From the NCBI GenBank assembly GCA_019594235.1, contig JAFDTG010000061.1, positions 1 through 9,520 of the forward strand: DNA of 9,520 bases. The letters run 5' to 3'. The notes below the pieces were generated by a model that was given only the letters and a program-made list of their open reading frames with translations, did not search any database and was not told where the DNA came from. Numbering within the stretch: position 1 is the stretch's first letter; the number at the start of each line of letters is the position of its first letter. Made by a program: the position numbers and the translations under genes. Origin of the DNA: Candidatus Saliniplasma halalkaliphilum (GTDB taxonomy: Archaea; Thermoplasmatota; Thermoplasmata; Halarchaeoplasmatales; Halarchaeoplasmataceae). This document shows, piece by piece, positions 1 to 5,978 of the stretch.

Positions 1-420
1 AGATAACCCGACCTGGAAAGAAACCATCATACTCGTACCGATAGCGACTCCTTCAGGTAGATTATGGAGTGCTATTCCGATGCTAAGGAGTATACCAGTT
101 TTCAGATAACGACCCTTTTTTGTATTTCCATCTTTACTGAATGAGAAATGTCGGTGTGGGAACTTCATATCTAAAAATCCAATGATAAAAATACCTATCA
201 ATATACCGAATACTGCGCTGAAGATAGTACCCTCTTCTATAGCTTCAGGTATCAATTCCATAAAACTTATTGAAGCCATTATCCCTGCAGAGACGCCTAA
301 TAAAACACCTAATAATCTATTTTCTATCTTCCTTACAAATACAACAGCTAAACCTCCACCGGCTGTACCAATCACACCGCTCAATAGTCCAACGAGGGTT
401 ATCAAAAGTAGGTATCGCAT
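1..420 (-). CDS. ZIP-family divalent metal transporter, N-terminal part (cut by window edge)
   Basis: A polytopic inner-membrane protein of the ZIP (zinc/iron permease) family, which moves Zn2+ or related divalent metals into the cytoplasm. Exactly 140 codons are visible; the C-terminal half lies beyond position 1. Hydrophobic segments fall near residues 3-28, 34-56, 66-85 and 108-132. Segment 2 ends in ELIPEA (55-60) and segment 4 carries HNLPEG (119-124), the family's metal-binding signature with H119, N120 and E123. The loop between segments 3 and 4 holds a short H-R-H (89-91), a reduced version of the His-rich loop common in ZIPs. The ATG at 420 is preceded by GGAG (432-435, minus strand) at 11 nt, and translation from it begins directly with the first helix. 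The sensor kinase lies upstream on the same strand, 98 nt away, but a T6 tract and a TATA-like box between them suggest separate transcription. The family call is firm. Zn versus Fe or Mn specificity is not decidable. Confidence 0.88.
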   Translation of the reverse strand, partial: MRYLLLITLVGLLSGVIGTAGGGLAVVFVRKIENRLLGVLLGVSAGIMASISFMELIPEAIEEGTIFSAVFGILIGIFIIGFLDMKFPHRHFSFSKDGNTKKGRYLKTGILLSIGIALHNLPEGVAIGTSMMVSFQVGLS

Positions 421-431
421 ATTTTATTCAA

Positions 432-435
432 CTCC
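432..435 (-). promoter_or_regulatory. Shine-Dalgarno site of the ZIP gene
   Basis: GGAG on the minus strand, 11 nt before the ATG at 420. It supports that start over the out-of-frame ATG at 437. Confidence 0.5.
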
Positions 436-473
436 ATTTTTAAAGTTGTGATTTTCCATTTCTGAAAATGTTT

Positions 474-492
474 AGGTATACCTCAATTATAA
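474..492 (-). promoter_or_regulatory. Putative ZIP promoter: TATA-like box with adjacent palindrome
   Basis: The minus strand reads TTATAATT at 492-485, directly followed by the perfect 10-bp palindrome AGGTATACCT (474-483). With the usual archaeal spacing of about 27 nt, transcription would start near 460, giving a leader of about 40 nt that contains the GGAG site. A palindrome between a TATA box and the start site is where an archaeal repressor would act. The AGGT/ACCT half-sites recall operators of DtxR/IdeR-type metal regulators. The TATA call is moderate and the operator call is inference. Confidence 0.35.
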
Positions 493-512
493 GGGTTTCG
501 GTGTTTCCAATT

Positions 513-518
513 AAAAAA
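513..518 (-). terminator. T6 tract after the kinase stop codon
   Basis: Six consecutive T residues on the minus strand immediately follow the kinase TGA (519-521). Short T-runs of this kind terminate archaeal transcription without a needed hairpin. No convincing stem-loop is seen. Confidence 0.35.
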
Positions 519-3500
519 TCATGCCTTCTCTAACTCGATCCAAAATTTACTTCCCTCACCAAGTTCAGACTCCACACCCACTTCCCCATCCATCTTTTCT
601 ACACCCTTTTTAACGACAGCTAATCCCACACCAGTTCCTTCGTAAGATTCTATACCGTGTAATCTTTCAAAAACATCAAAGATGTTTTCCTGCTCCTCTT
701 CTTTAATACCGATCCCGTTATCTTCTACGAATATCCGTACTTTATTGTTCACTTCTTTACTGTATATCTCTATTTTTGGATCATCTTCTACAAACTTTAA
801 GGAGTTTGATATCAGATTTGTCAAAACCTGTTTCAAGATAGTCCTTTCGCCAATAACGTCAGGAATGTTAGATATCGTTATCTCAGCATTTTTCTTTTCA
901 ACTTCTCTGCTCAATTCATTATAGATTGTCTCTAATACATCATCTACATCTACACGTTTTAAAGAGATATCAGTACTAGTAAGTTTACTGTATTTCAAAA
1001 GATCATCGATTAACCTTTCCATTCGTTTTGAAGCTCCATCTATTCTATTTATATGGTTTCTACCTTCCTCATCCAATACATCCTCATGATCATCTAACAA
1101 AGCTCTGCTGAAGCCCTGAAGTGCTCTCAAAGGTGCTCTCAGGTCATGTGAAACCGAGTGTGTAAATGCTTTCAAGTACTCGTTCATCTCTTTTAATTCC
1201 CGTGTTCTTTCTTCAACAAGCTCTTCTAAATGATCTTTATATTCCTTTAACTCTTCCTTTGCTCTCTTCCTTTCAGTTATATCCATTATAGAGATCAGTG
1301 CTCTGGAATAATCCTCCTCGTGTCCTTTTGCGATAGTCCATTTGATGAATATATCTATCTTATTACCTTTTAAAGTCCGATTCTCCGACTCACCGCTGAA
1401 TTCAACCTCTCCGTCTATAAGAGCATATAGCTGTCTTTTAAAAGACTCAAAAGCCTTTTCAGTAAAAACTTTCTCTAAATTTTCAACAAATTCTTCTTTA
1501 CTTTTGGCCTCAAAGATTTCTAAAGTACTTTTATTTACATCAACTATTTTGACCAATTTAGCACATCTTTTTATTTCTTCTAGGTTTTCGTCAAAATAGC
1601 TTTTGACATCTTCTATACCTTGGTCTCTGAGATCCTCGATATATTGAAAAACACCTGATAAGTCCTCCTCCCACAGCGATATAGGTGAATATTCAAATAG
1701 TGTCCTGTATCTCCTTTCACTCTTTTTAAGATGTTCTTCGAATTCTACCCGTTGAATAGCCTCGGCTACGTGTGATGTAAGTAACTCTCCTATCTCGAGG
1801 TCGTCTTTGTCGTAAAAGTCCTCTTCTGTAGAGATTGTCTGAAATACTCCAAAATCACCTAGTGGAAAACTCATAGCTGAGAGGAACTCTTCTCGTTGTG
1901 GTTTCGCTTCCTCATTTTCTCTTAGATTCTTTATCAAATAAGACTCTTTATTCCTGAAAGTTTTACCATAGTAACCCTCATCGATCGAAAGATGTATACC
2001 TATATCCAATTTTTCATCGTTTGTCCGCTTTACGACAAGTTCTCCATCCTCGTATAACATAATAGTAGCATGGTAGAACTCTAAGATCTCCTTTGCTGTA
2101 TTCAAAGCTAAATCGAATATTTTTTCTTTAGAATGACATTTCTCTAATTTTTCGGCTACTTTGTATAATTCTGTGATCTTTCTTCGGTTCTCTTTCAATT
2201 CTTTTTCGTGCTTTATCCTTTTTAGAGCTTCCGTAGCATTATATGTCAATAATTCAGCCAATTCAACATCCCGCTCATCAAAATCATCCTTTTTTGTGGA
2301 TATTATTTGAAAAACACCCATGGATCCTATAGGTATAGTTATTCCCGAACGGTATATTTCGTTATCTGGTGCGGCCCTATCATCATTATGTATATCATTA
2401 CTGACAAGGGTTTTTCCAGTACGGAATGACCTTCCAGCTAATCCGATCATCGGAAAAGTGTCTTCTAATTCTACGGGTTTATCAGTACTACTAGCTTTTA
2501 TGATGAATTCCCCTCCATTAGCTATCTCAACTGAACAAAGGTTGAAATCTAAAATATTTTTAGTTGCGTGTACGATCAAATCATAAACCTCTTCTTCTTC
2601 AGTTATAGATTCAAGTCTTGCTGATAATCTATGAAGGTCTTTGATCTTATCTACAGTCACTTCTAATTTTTCCTGGGTTTCCTTTTTCTCCGTAATATCG
2701 GTTATGAACCCTTCGAAGGCGATCACATTGTCATCATTATCATAAACAGCTGTACCTTGTTCCCATACCCATTTCGTTTTACCGTCTATTGTAACGATAG
2801 GGTAAGAAACTTCAAAAGAGGAGCCATCCTGTATAGAATCTTGTATAATATCCCAAGTTCTTTTCCAATCCTCAGGATGGACTATCTTTTTACCCCAAAT
2901 TTCATCTCCATCTTCAATCTCCGAAGCTGTATATCCAGTTAGTTCCTGGACTTCCCCCTTAACCATCTCCATGGGCCATCCTTTAGTGTTTTTACACCGA
3001 TATACTATACCAGGGAGGTTATCTATGAGTGTGGAAAGTTCTCTACTAGTTTCTTTTCTAGCTCTTTCTGCTTCCACTTTTTCTGATATGTCTATGGAAA
3101 GTACAATGACCTTTTCTTCATCCTCATCAGGTAAAGGAACTATATTAGAAATAAAATACAAATCCCCTAGAGAATCTTCAAAATGGATGGTCTTGCCTTT
3201 TAATGCTTCTTTGATTTGAGATGCAAAGATATCAGCCTTATTAGAGGGGATCAAATCGTATAGATTTTTTCCGATTATTTCTTCGTGTGTATATCCTAAA
3301 AAGTCTAATTCTACTCCCTCACTAAAAAGTATGTTAAAATTCTTATCTACGATGTTCACGATCCCATTCGGAAGGTTTTTGGCGATCTTCTCGTAGATAT
3401 CCCTTGTTTTCGATAATTCTTTTTCTGTTTCTTTATCCTCTATTTCATCGATTATCGCTTTGTATAAAATATCATAAAGGGTATCCGGATCTACTCCTTT

Positions 3501-3806
3501 CTGGATGTACCTATCTGTGCCATGATTAAATGCCTTTATTACTACTTCTTCACATCCCTTACCGGTCAATATGATAAAGGGGGTATCGTTTCCCTTTTTT
3601 CTAAGCTTTTTCAAGACCTCTATGCCACTTATTTCAGGCATCTTGTAATCGGATATGATCGCATCAAACTTTTCGTTCTCCGATAGTTCAATAGCTTTTG
3701 TACCTGACGTTTCTGTGAACACTTCTAAATCTTTATTTTTCTTTTTAAAAAAAATCTTAGATTGTTCAAGTATCTTCTTATCATCATCGACTATCAATAT
3801 CTTCAC
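519..3806 (-). CDS. Multidomain sensor histidine kinase (REC-PAS-PAS-GAF-GAF-PAS-HisKA-HATPase)
   Basis: A 1095-residue, apparently soluble signal-transduction kinase with no transmembrane segment. Domains in order: receiver (about 1-120; acidic pocket D7-D9, phospho-acceptor D53, T81, K103); PAS (about 136-245); PAS_3-type (about 255-375); two GAFs (about 391-530 and 545-688), each with G-V-F-Q (497-500 and 653-656); a third PAS with a long insertion (about 698-845); a charged coiled coil (846-876); HisKA with phospho-accepting H887 in SHDLRAPL; and HATPase with N-box N997/N1001, G1 box DNGIG (1029-1033) and G2 box GTGVGL (1057-1062). All residues expected for catalysis are present, so it should autophosphorylate. 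The N-terminal receiver means it probably also takes phosphate or a signal from another kinase. The start is GTG; an in-frame TGA lies immediately upstream and the receiver fold begins at once, so no earlier start is possible. The Shine-Dalgarno is weak. No partner regulator is adjacent, so the stimulus and output are unknown. Confidence 0.95.
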   Translation of the reverse strand: MKILIVDDDKKILEQSKIFFKKKNKDLEVFTETSGTKAIELSENEKFDAIISDYKMPEISGIEVLKKLRKKGNDTPFIILTGKGCEEVVIKAFNHGTDRYIQKGVDPDTLYDILYKAIIDEIEDKETEKELSKTRDIYEKIAKNLPNGIVNIVDKNFNILFSEGVELDFLGYTHEEIIGKNLYDLIPSNKADIFASQIKEALKGKTIHFEDSLGDLYFISNIVPLPDEDEEKVIVLSIDISEKVEAERARKETSRELSTLIDNLPGIVYRCKNTKGWPMEMVKGEVQELTGYTASEIEDGDEIWGKKIVHPEDWKRTWDIIQDSIQDGSSFEVSYPIVTIDGKTKWVWEQGTAVYDNDDNVIAFEGFITDITEKKETQEKLEVTVDKIKDLHRLSARLESITEEEEVYDLIVHATKNILDFNLCSVEIANGGEFIIKASSTDKPVELEDTFPMIGLAGRSFRTGKTLVSNDIHNDDRAAPDNEIYRSGITIPIGSMGVFQIISTKKDDFDERDVELAELLTYNATEALKRIKHEKELKENRRKITELYKVAEKLEKCHSKEKIFDLALNTAKEILEFYHATIMLYEDGELVVKRTNDEKLDIGIHLSIDEGYYGKTFRNKESYLIKNLRENEEAKPQREEFLSAMSFPLGDFGVFQTISTEEDFYDKDDLEIGELLTSHVAEAIQRVEFEEHLKKSERRYRTLFEYSPISLWEEDLSGVFQYIEDLRDQGIEDVKSYFDENLEEIKRCAKLVKIVDVNKSTLEIFEAKSKEEFVENLEKVFTEKAFESFKRQLYALIDGEVEFSGESENRTLKGNKIDIFIKWTIAKGHEEDYSRALISIMDITERKRAKEELKEYKDHLEELVEERTRELKEMNEYLKAFTHSVSHDLRAPLRALQGFSRALLDDHEDVLDEEGRNHINRIDGASKRMERLIDDLLKYSKLTSTDISLKRVDVDDVLETIYNELSREVEKKNAEITISNIPDVIGERTILKQVLTNLISNSLKFVEDDPKIEIYSKEVNNKVRIFVEDNGIGIKEEEQENIFDVFERLHGIESYEGTGVGLAVVKKGVEKMDGEVGVESELGEGSKFWIELEKA

Positions 3807-3838
3807 TCAGACCACTTAAGGCTTCAATAGTGGAATGG

Positions 3839-3850
3839 ATGTTAAATAGT
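3839..3850 (-). promoter_or_regulatory. Possible TATA box of the sensor kinase
   Basis: The minus strand reads AACTATTTAACA, ending 32 nt before the GTG start, which implies a very short leader. The region is AT-rich throughout, so the exact box is uncertain. Confidence 0.25.
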
Positions 3851-3870
3851 TTACTAATTTGGATCACAAA

Positions 3871-3920
3871 TATCTATATATTCTAATCAATATATTAATT
3901 ATTACAAAAATATTAAATAA
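3871..3920 (+). promoter_or_regulatory. AT-rich promoter region of the Pro/Gln-repeat zinc-ribbon gene
   Basis: The gap between the divergent kinase and the next gene (3807-3962) holds several TATA-like stretches in plus orientation: around 3874-3881, 3891-3900 and 3911-3920. The last would give a leader of about 20 nt, matching the short leader inferred for the membrane-protein gene at 4893. I cannot decide which is used. The gap also has a weak CCACT/AGTGG inverted repeat (3812-3833). Nothing else is recognisable. Confidence 0.3.
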
Positions 3921-3951
3921 TCATAATAACTTCCACATCCTCACTAAAATA

Positions 3952-3956
3952 GGTGA
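3952..3956 (+). promoter_or_regulatory. Shine-Dalgarno site GGTGA
   Basis: GGTGA lies 6 nt before the ATG at 3963 and 9 nt before the adjacent ATG at 3966. Both codons are acceptable starts and the proteins differ by one methionine. Confidence 0.55.
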
Positions 3957-3962
3957 TAAAAC

Positions 3963-4418
3963 ATGATGACATCGATTAACTTAACGAATATATTGATGCA
4001 GATCGATGATCCAGAGCTATTTGACGGTGTATGTGCAGGAGCATTTTGCTTCATTTGGATAATACCTGTGATCATCGGGATAATAATAGCATTCTGGATG
4101 TACAAAGATGCAGAAAAAAGAGATGAGAATGGGATACTTTGGCTTATAATCGGTCTTGTTCTAGGTATAATCGGATTGATAATCTGGTTAGTTATTAGAC
4201 CTGATATGGCAGAAGTTGAACGTAAAAGACAGCAAAAACACCAGCAGTACCCACCACAACAACAATACCAACAACAGCAACCACCGCAGCAGCAGTATAA
4301 ACAGCAACAACAGCCGCCACAGCAGCAACATAGACAGTGTCCAGCTTGCGGTAGCCAGATGCGTCATATAGATCAATATGATAAATGGTACTGTGACAAC
4401 TGCCAGTCATACAAGTAA
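3963..4418 (+). CDS. Two-helix membrane protein with Pro/Gln repeats and C-terminal zinc ribbon
   Basis: A 151-residue protein of unknown function. A short N-terminal stretch with C24 and C29 is followed by a hydrophobic helix (about 28-47), a charged loop (KDAEKRDENG, 48-57) and a second helix (about 58-78). This arrangement resembles PLDc_N-like two-helix anchors. A basic segment (84-93) then leads to a Pro/Gln/Tyr-rich linker (97-125) of three near-identical units starting PPQQQ. The C-terminus is a compact zinc ribbon with C126-x2-C129 and C144-x2-C147, the second half containing W142-Y143-C144. The architecture suggests a membrane-tethered zinc ribbon on a flexible arm, probably for protein-protein contact; that is inference. 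It is divergent from the sensor kinase and convergent with another small membrane protein, and does not look co-transcribed with either. The coding call is supported by a good Shine-Dalgarno site and the conserved cysteine pattern. Confidence 0.88.
   Translation: MMTSINLTNILMQIDDPELFDGVCAGAFCFIWIIPVIIGIIIAFWMYKDAEKRDENGILWLIIGLVLGIIGLIIWLVIRPDMAEVERKRQQKHQQYPPQQQYQQQQPPQQQYKQQQQPPQQQHRQCPACGSQMRHIDQYDKWYCDNCQSYK
4251..4337 (+). repeat. Three tandem Pro/Gln-rich coding repeats
   Basis: Codons 97-125 of the zinc-ribbon gene encode three consecutive units: PPQQQYQQQQ, PPQQQYKQQQQ and a shorter PPQQQHRQ. At DNA level the stretch is mostly CAA/CAG with paired CCA/CCG codons, so it could vary in copy number by slippage. 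The mixed codons argue for selection on the protein rather than a recent triplet expansion. Confidence 0.8.
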
Positions 4419-4423
4419 AAACC

Positions 4424-4443
4424 TTTCTTCTTTTTTTCTTTTT
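4424..4443 (+). terminator. T-rich terminator of the zinc-ribbon gene
   Basis: A pyrimidine tract with a run of seven T (4431-4437) begins 6 nt after the TAA at 4416-4418, typical of archaeal termination. Confidence 0.5.
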
Positions 4444-4490
4444 AACTTTTATTAAATGTTGAATTATCGTTAAAATCAGTTTTAGGAAGT

Positions 4491-4512
4491 AAAAAAATAA
4501 AGAAAAAAGAAA
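4491..4512 (-). terminator. T-rich terminator of the proline-tail membrane protein gene
   Basis: On the minus strand this reads as T6 and T7 runs starting about 10 nt after the TAA (4522-4524). It is loosely complementary to the T-tract at 4424-4443, so the convergent pair may share a weak A/T stem. The 103-nt gap between the two genes holds nothing else I can identify. Confidence 0.45.
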
Positions 4513-4521
4513 TTGGTTTTT

Positions 4522-4893
4522 TTATTCGAAGTATGCCTTTACATCGTCCTTGAACAGATATACCAGTATAACTATACTGATGATCGTTCCGATCGGGAAT
4601 CCCAGTAGACCGATAATTGCAAAAATTATCGCCACCATGCGGGCCCATCCCATACCTTTCCAAAGACCAAAAGCGATCACAAAATATAATAGCGCTATTA
4701 TTCCGAATACTGCCCAACATACAATACCTACTTCCGGAAATATCTCAAAAGGCATTATGGCAGTAAACATCACTGGCATAGTGATATAAACTAAACCTTG
4801 TATTATGTAAAGAACAGCCAATATTGTTACCCCTGTTGGTCTTGCTTTAGGTCCTTGTCCACCTGGTGGTGGTGGAGGTTGTTGATATTCCAT
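4522..4893 (-). CDS. Four-helix membrane protein with proline-rich N-terminal tail
   Basis: A 123-residue protein of unknown function. The N-terminus (1-20) has a run of five prolines (6-10), a GGQG stretch and a basic KARPTG that leads into the first helix. Hydrophobic segments lie near 21-45, 55-77, 84-98 and 100-114, with GLWKGMGWARM (76-86) as a polar/aromatic loop and an acidic C-terminus (DDVKAYFE). The pattern resembles conserved uncharacterised membrane proteins of archaea and bacteria; I cannot assign a named family with confidence. The start is well supported: a strong Shine-Dalgarno GGAGGA (4901-4906, minus) sits 7 nt before the ATG, and a TATA-like box lies just upstream. It is convergent with the zinc-ribbon gene and divergent from the PLP-enzyme operon, so it is probably monocistronic. 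A gene call is likely correct; a role is not inferable. Confidence 0.85.
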   Translation of the reverse strand: MEYQQPPPPPGGQGPKARPTGVTILAVLYIIQGLVYITMPVMFTAIMPFEIFPEVGIVCWAVFGIIALLYFVIAFGLWKGMGWARMVAIIFAIIGLLGFPIGTIISIVILVYLFKDDVKAYFE

Positions 4894-4900
4894 ATTTTCA

Positions 4901-4906
4901 TCCTCC
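4901..4906 (-). promoter_or_regulatory. Strong Shine-Dalgarno site GGAGGA
   Basis: GGAGGA on the minus strand, 7 nt before the ATG at 4893. This is the best ribosome-binding site in the window and fixes the start. Confidence 0.8.
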
Positions 4907-4927
4907 TTTGGTAAATGTATTTAAACT

Positions 4928-4939
4928 ATAAATATATTT
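4928..4939 (-). promoter_or_regulatory. TATA box of the proline-tail membrane protein gene
   Basis: The minus strand reads AAATATATTTAT, 34-46 nt before the ATG. With normal archaeal spacing the transcript would start near 4908, just ahead of the GGAGGA site, giving a leader of about 15 nt. Confidence 0.5.
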
Positions 4940-5000
4940 GGCTAAAATCATTTATACCACATACTCAAAAACCGAGAATATCCATAAGAGCAAATAAAGG

Positions 5001-5010
5001 TAAAATTTAT
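5001..5010 (+). promoter_or_regulatory. TATA box of the PLP enzyme/DUF1611/GNAT operon (leaderless)
   Basis: TAAAATTTAT is centred about 28-31 nt before the TTG/ATG start pair at 5034/5037. Archaeal TATA boxes sit about 27 nt before the transcription start, so the mRNA should begin at or within a few bases of the start codon. No Shine-Dalgarno motif precedes the start, which fits leaderless translation. Confidence 0.5.
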
Positions 5011-5033
5011 GTCATACTTCAATGCTATAACAC

Positions 5034-5978
5034 TTGATGACCTACGGAATCGGAGATACGTCCTTGGTACGAGCTAATAAAATAGAGAAAGAGTGGGGTG
5101 TGGATGAGATATATCTGAAACTTGAAGGAGAAAATCCCACTGGTACACATAAAGACAGACTGGCTATCCAGCATGTCGACGACGCTATCATCAGGAATCA
5201 TGATACCATCACCGTTGGGTCATGCGGAAATTACGGAATAGCTATGAGTTTCGTTTCTAGTAAATCTAAGCTAGACTGTAAAGTTTTCGTACCAAAAAAA
5301 TATACTGGAAACAATATCAAAAAGATGAAAAAATACGGCAGTGAAGTTTTCAGAGTAGAAGGTGGTTACGAGGAGTCCGTTGAAAAGAGTAGAAAAATGG
5401 CTGAAAAAAATGGTTGGTACGATGCGAACCCTGGTAACAAAAATACACCCATATCCATGGTGGCCTATGTGGATATAGCTGAAGAGATCCAAGAAGACTT
5501 GAATGAAACACCGAAAACTATCTCGGTGCCTGTTGGCAACGGTACTACTCTAGCAGGGATACATCTTGGTTTCAGACTACTTTGGAGGAAAAATCGTTCG
5601 GAAGATATACCTATGATGCTGGCCGCCTCTAGCCGGGGAAATAACGCCATAATAGAAACCATCGAAAAAGATAGTAGAGAGGTATTAGAACTAAATGCGG
5701 AAGATATAGTCGAAACTAAAGTCAATGAACCATTACTCAATTGGAGATCCTTAGACGGACAGGAAGCCGTGAACGCTATATACGATACTGGAGGTATCGG
5801 AGTAGGATTAAAGGATGACGAGATGACATATTACCAAAAATTATTAGAGGAGGATGGGATAGAATGTTTACCAGCCTCTGCGGCTGCCTTAGGTGCTCTA
5901 AAAGAGTATTTAAAGAACAATGAAAAAAATGGGAAACATGTCGTAGTTTTAACATCAGGTGTCAAAAATGTTTGTTGA
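5034..5978 (+). CDS. Fold-type II PLP-dependent enzyme, threonine synthase-like
   Basis: A 314-residue cytosolic enzyme of the tryptophan-synthase-beta (fold-type II) PLP superfamily, nearest in motifs to threonine and cysteate synthases. The Schiff-base lysine is K40 in ENPTGTHKDR. The substrate-carboxylate/Asn loop is GSCGNYG (62-68), where threonine synthases usually have an S/T-x-G-N loop. The phosphate-binding loop is PVGNGTTLAG (166-175), and the C-terminus has VVVLTSGV (303-310). It is shorter than canonical threonine synthases (about 350-480 residues), lacking their N-terminal extension, so a different beta-elimination, replacement or racemisation reaction is possible. The start is TTG at 5034 or, equally likely, ATG at 5037; an in-frame TAA lies at 5028-5030 and no Shine-Dalgarno is present. 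It is first in an operon: its last 11 nt overlap the DUF1611 gene. Superfamily is certain; the substrate is unknown. Confidence 0.93.
   Translation: MMTYGIGDTSLVRANKIEKEWGVDEIYLKLEGENPTGTHKDRLAIQHVDDAIIRNHDTITVGSCGNYGIAMSFVSSKSKLDCKVFVPKKYTGNNIKKMKKYGSEVFRVEGGYEESVEKSRKMAEKNGWYDANPGNKNTPISMVAYVDIAEEIQEDLNETPKTISVPVGNGTTLAGIHLGFRLLWRKNRSEDIPMMLAASSRGNNAIIETIEKDSREVLELNAEDIVETKVNEPLLNWRSLDGQEAVNAIYDTGGIGVGLKDDEMTYYQKLLEEDGIECLPASAAALGALKEYLKNNEKNGKHVVVLTSGVKNVC
5957..5961 (+). promoter_or_regulatory. Shine-Dalgarno site of the DUF1611 gene, inside the PLP-enzyme gene
   Basis: AGGTG lies 6 nt before the ATG at 5968 and decides that start over the in-frame GTG at 5959, which forms part of the ribosome-binding site itself. 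Confidence 0.6.

Noticed and set aside
182..451. Plus-strand open frame of 89 codons over the ZIP gene
   Set aside because: It lies antisense to a frame encoding clear ZIP motifs (ELIPEA, HNLPEG), has no recognisable domain and no ribosome-binding site.
391..690. Recent tandem duplication of the two GAF domains at DNA level
   Set aside because: Residues 391-530 and 545-688 of the kinase share only the fold and short motifs such as G-V-F-Q; divergence is too high for a recent duplication. The coordinates here are protein residues, not bases.
4188..4410. Two minus-strand open frames over the Pro/Gln-repeat region
   Set aside because: They consist of Leu/Val/Ala runs produced by reading CAA/CAG repeats backwards; the plus-strand frame has a zinc ribbon and a Shine-Dalgarno site.
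5959..5967. GTG at 5959 as the start of the DUF1611 protein
   Set aside because: The GTG is part of the AGGTG ribosome-binding site that is ideally spaced from the ATG at 5968; it would add only three residues.
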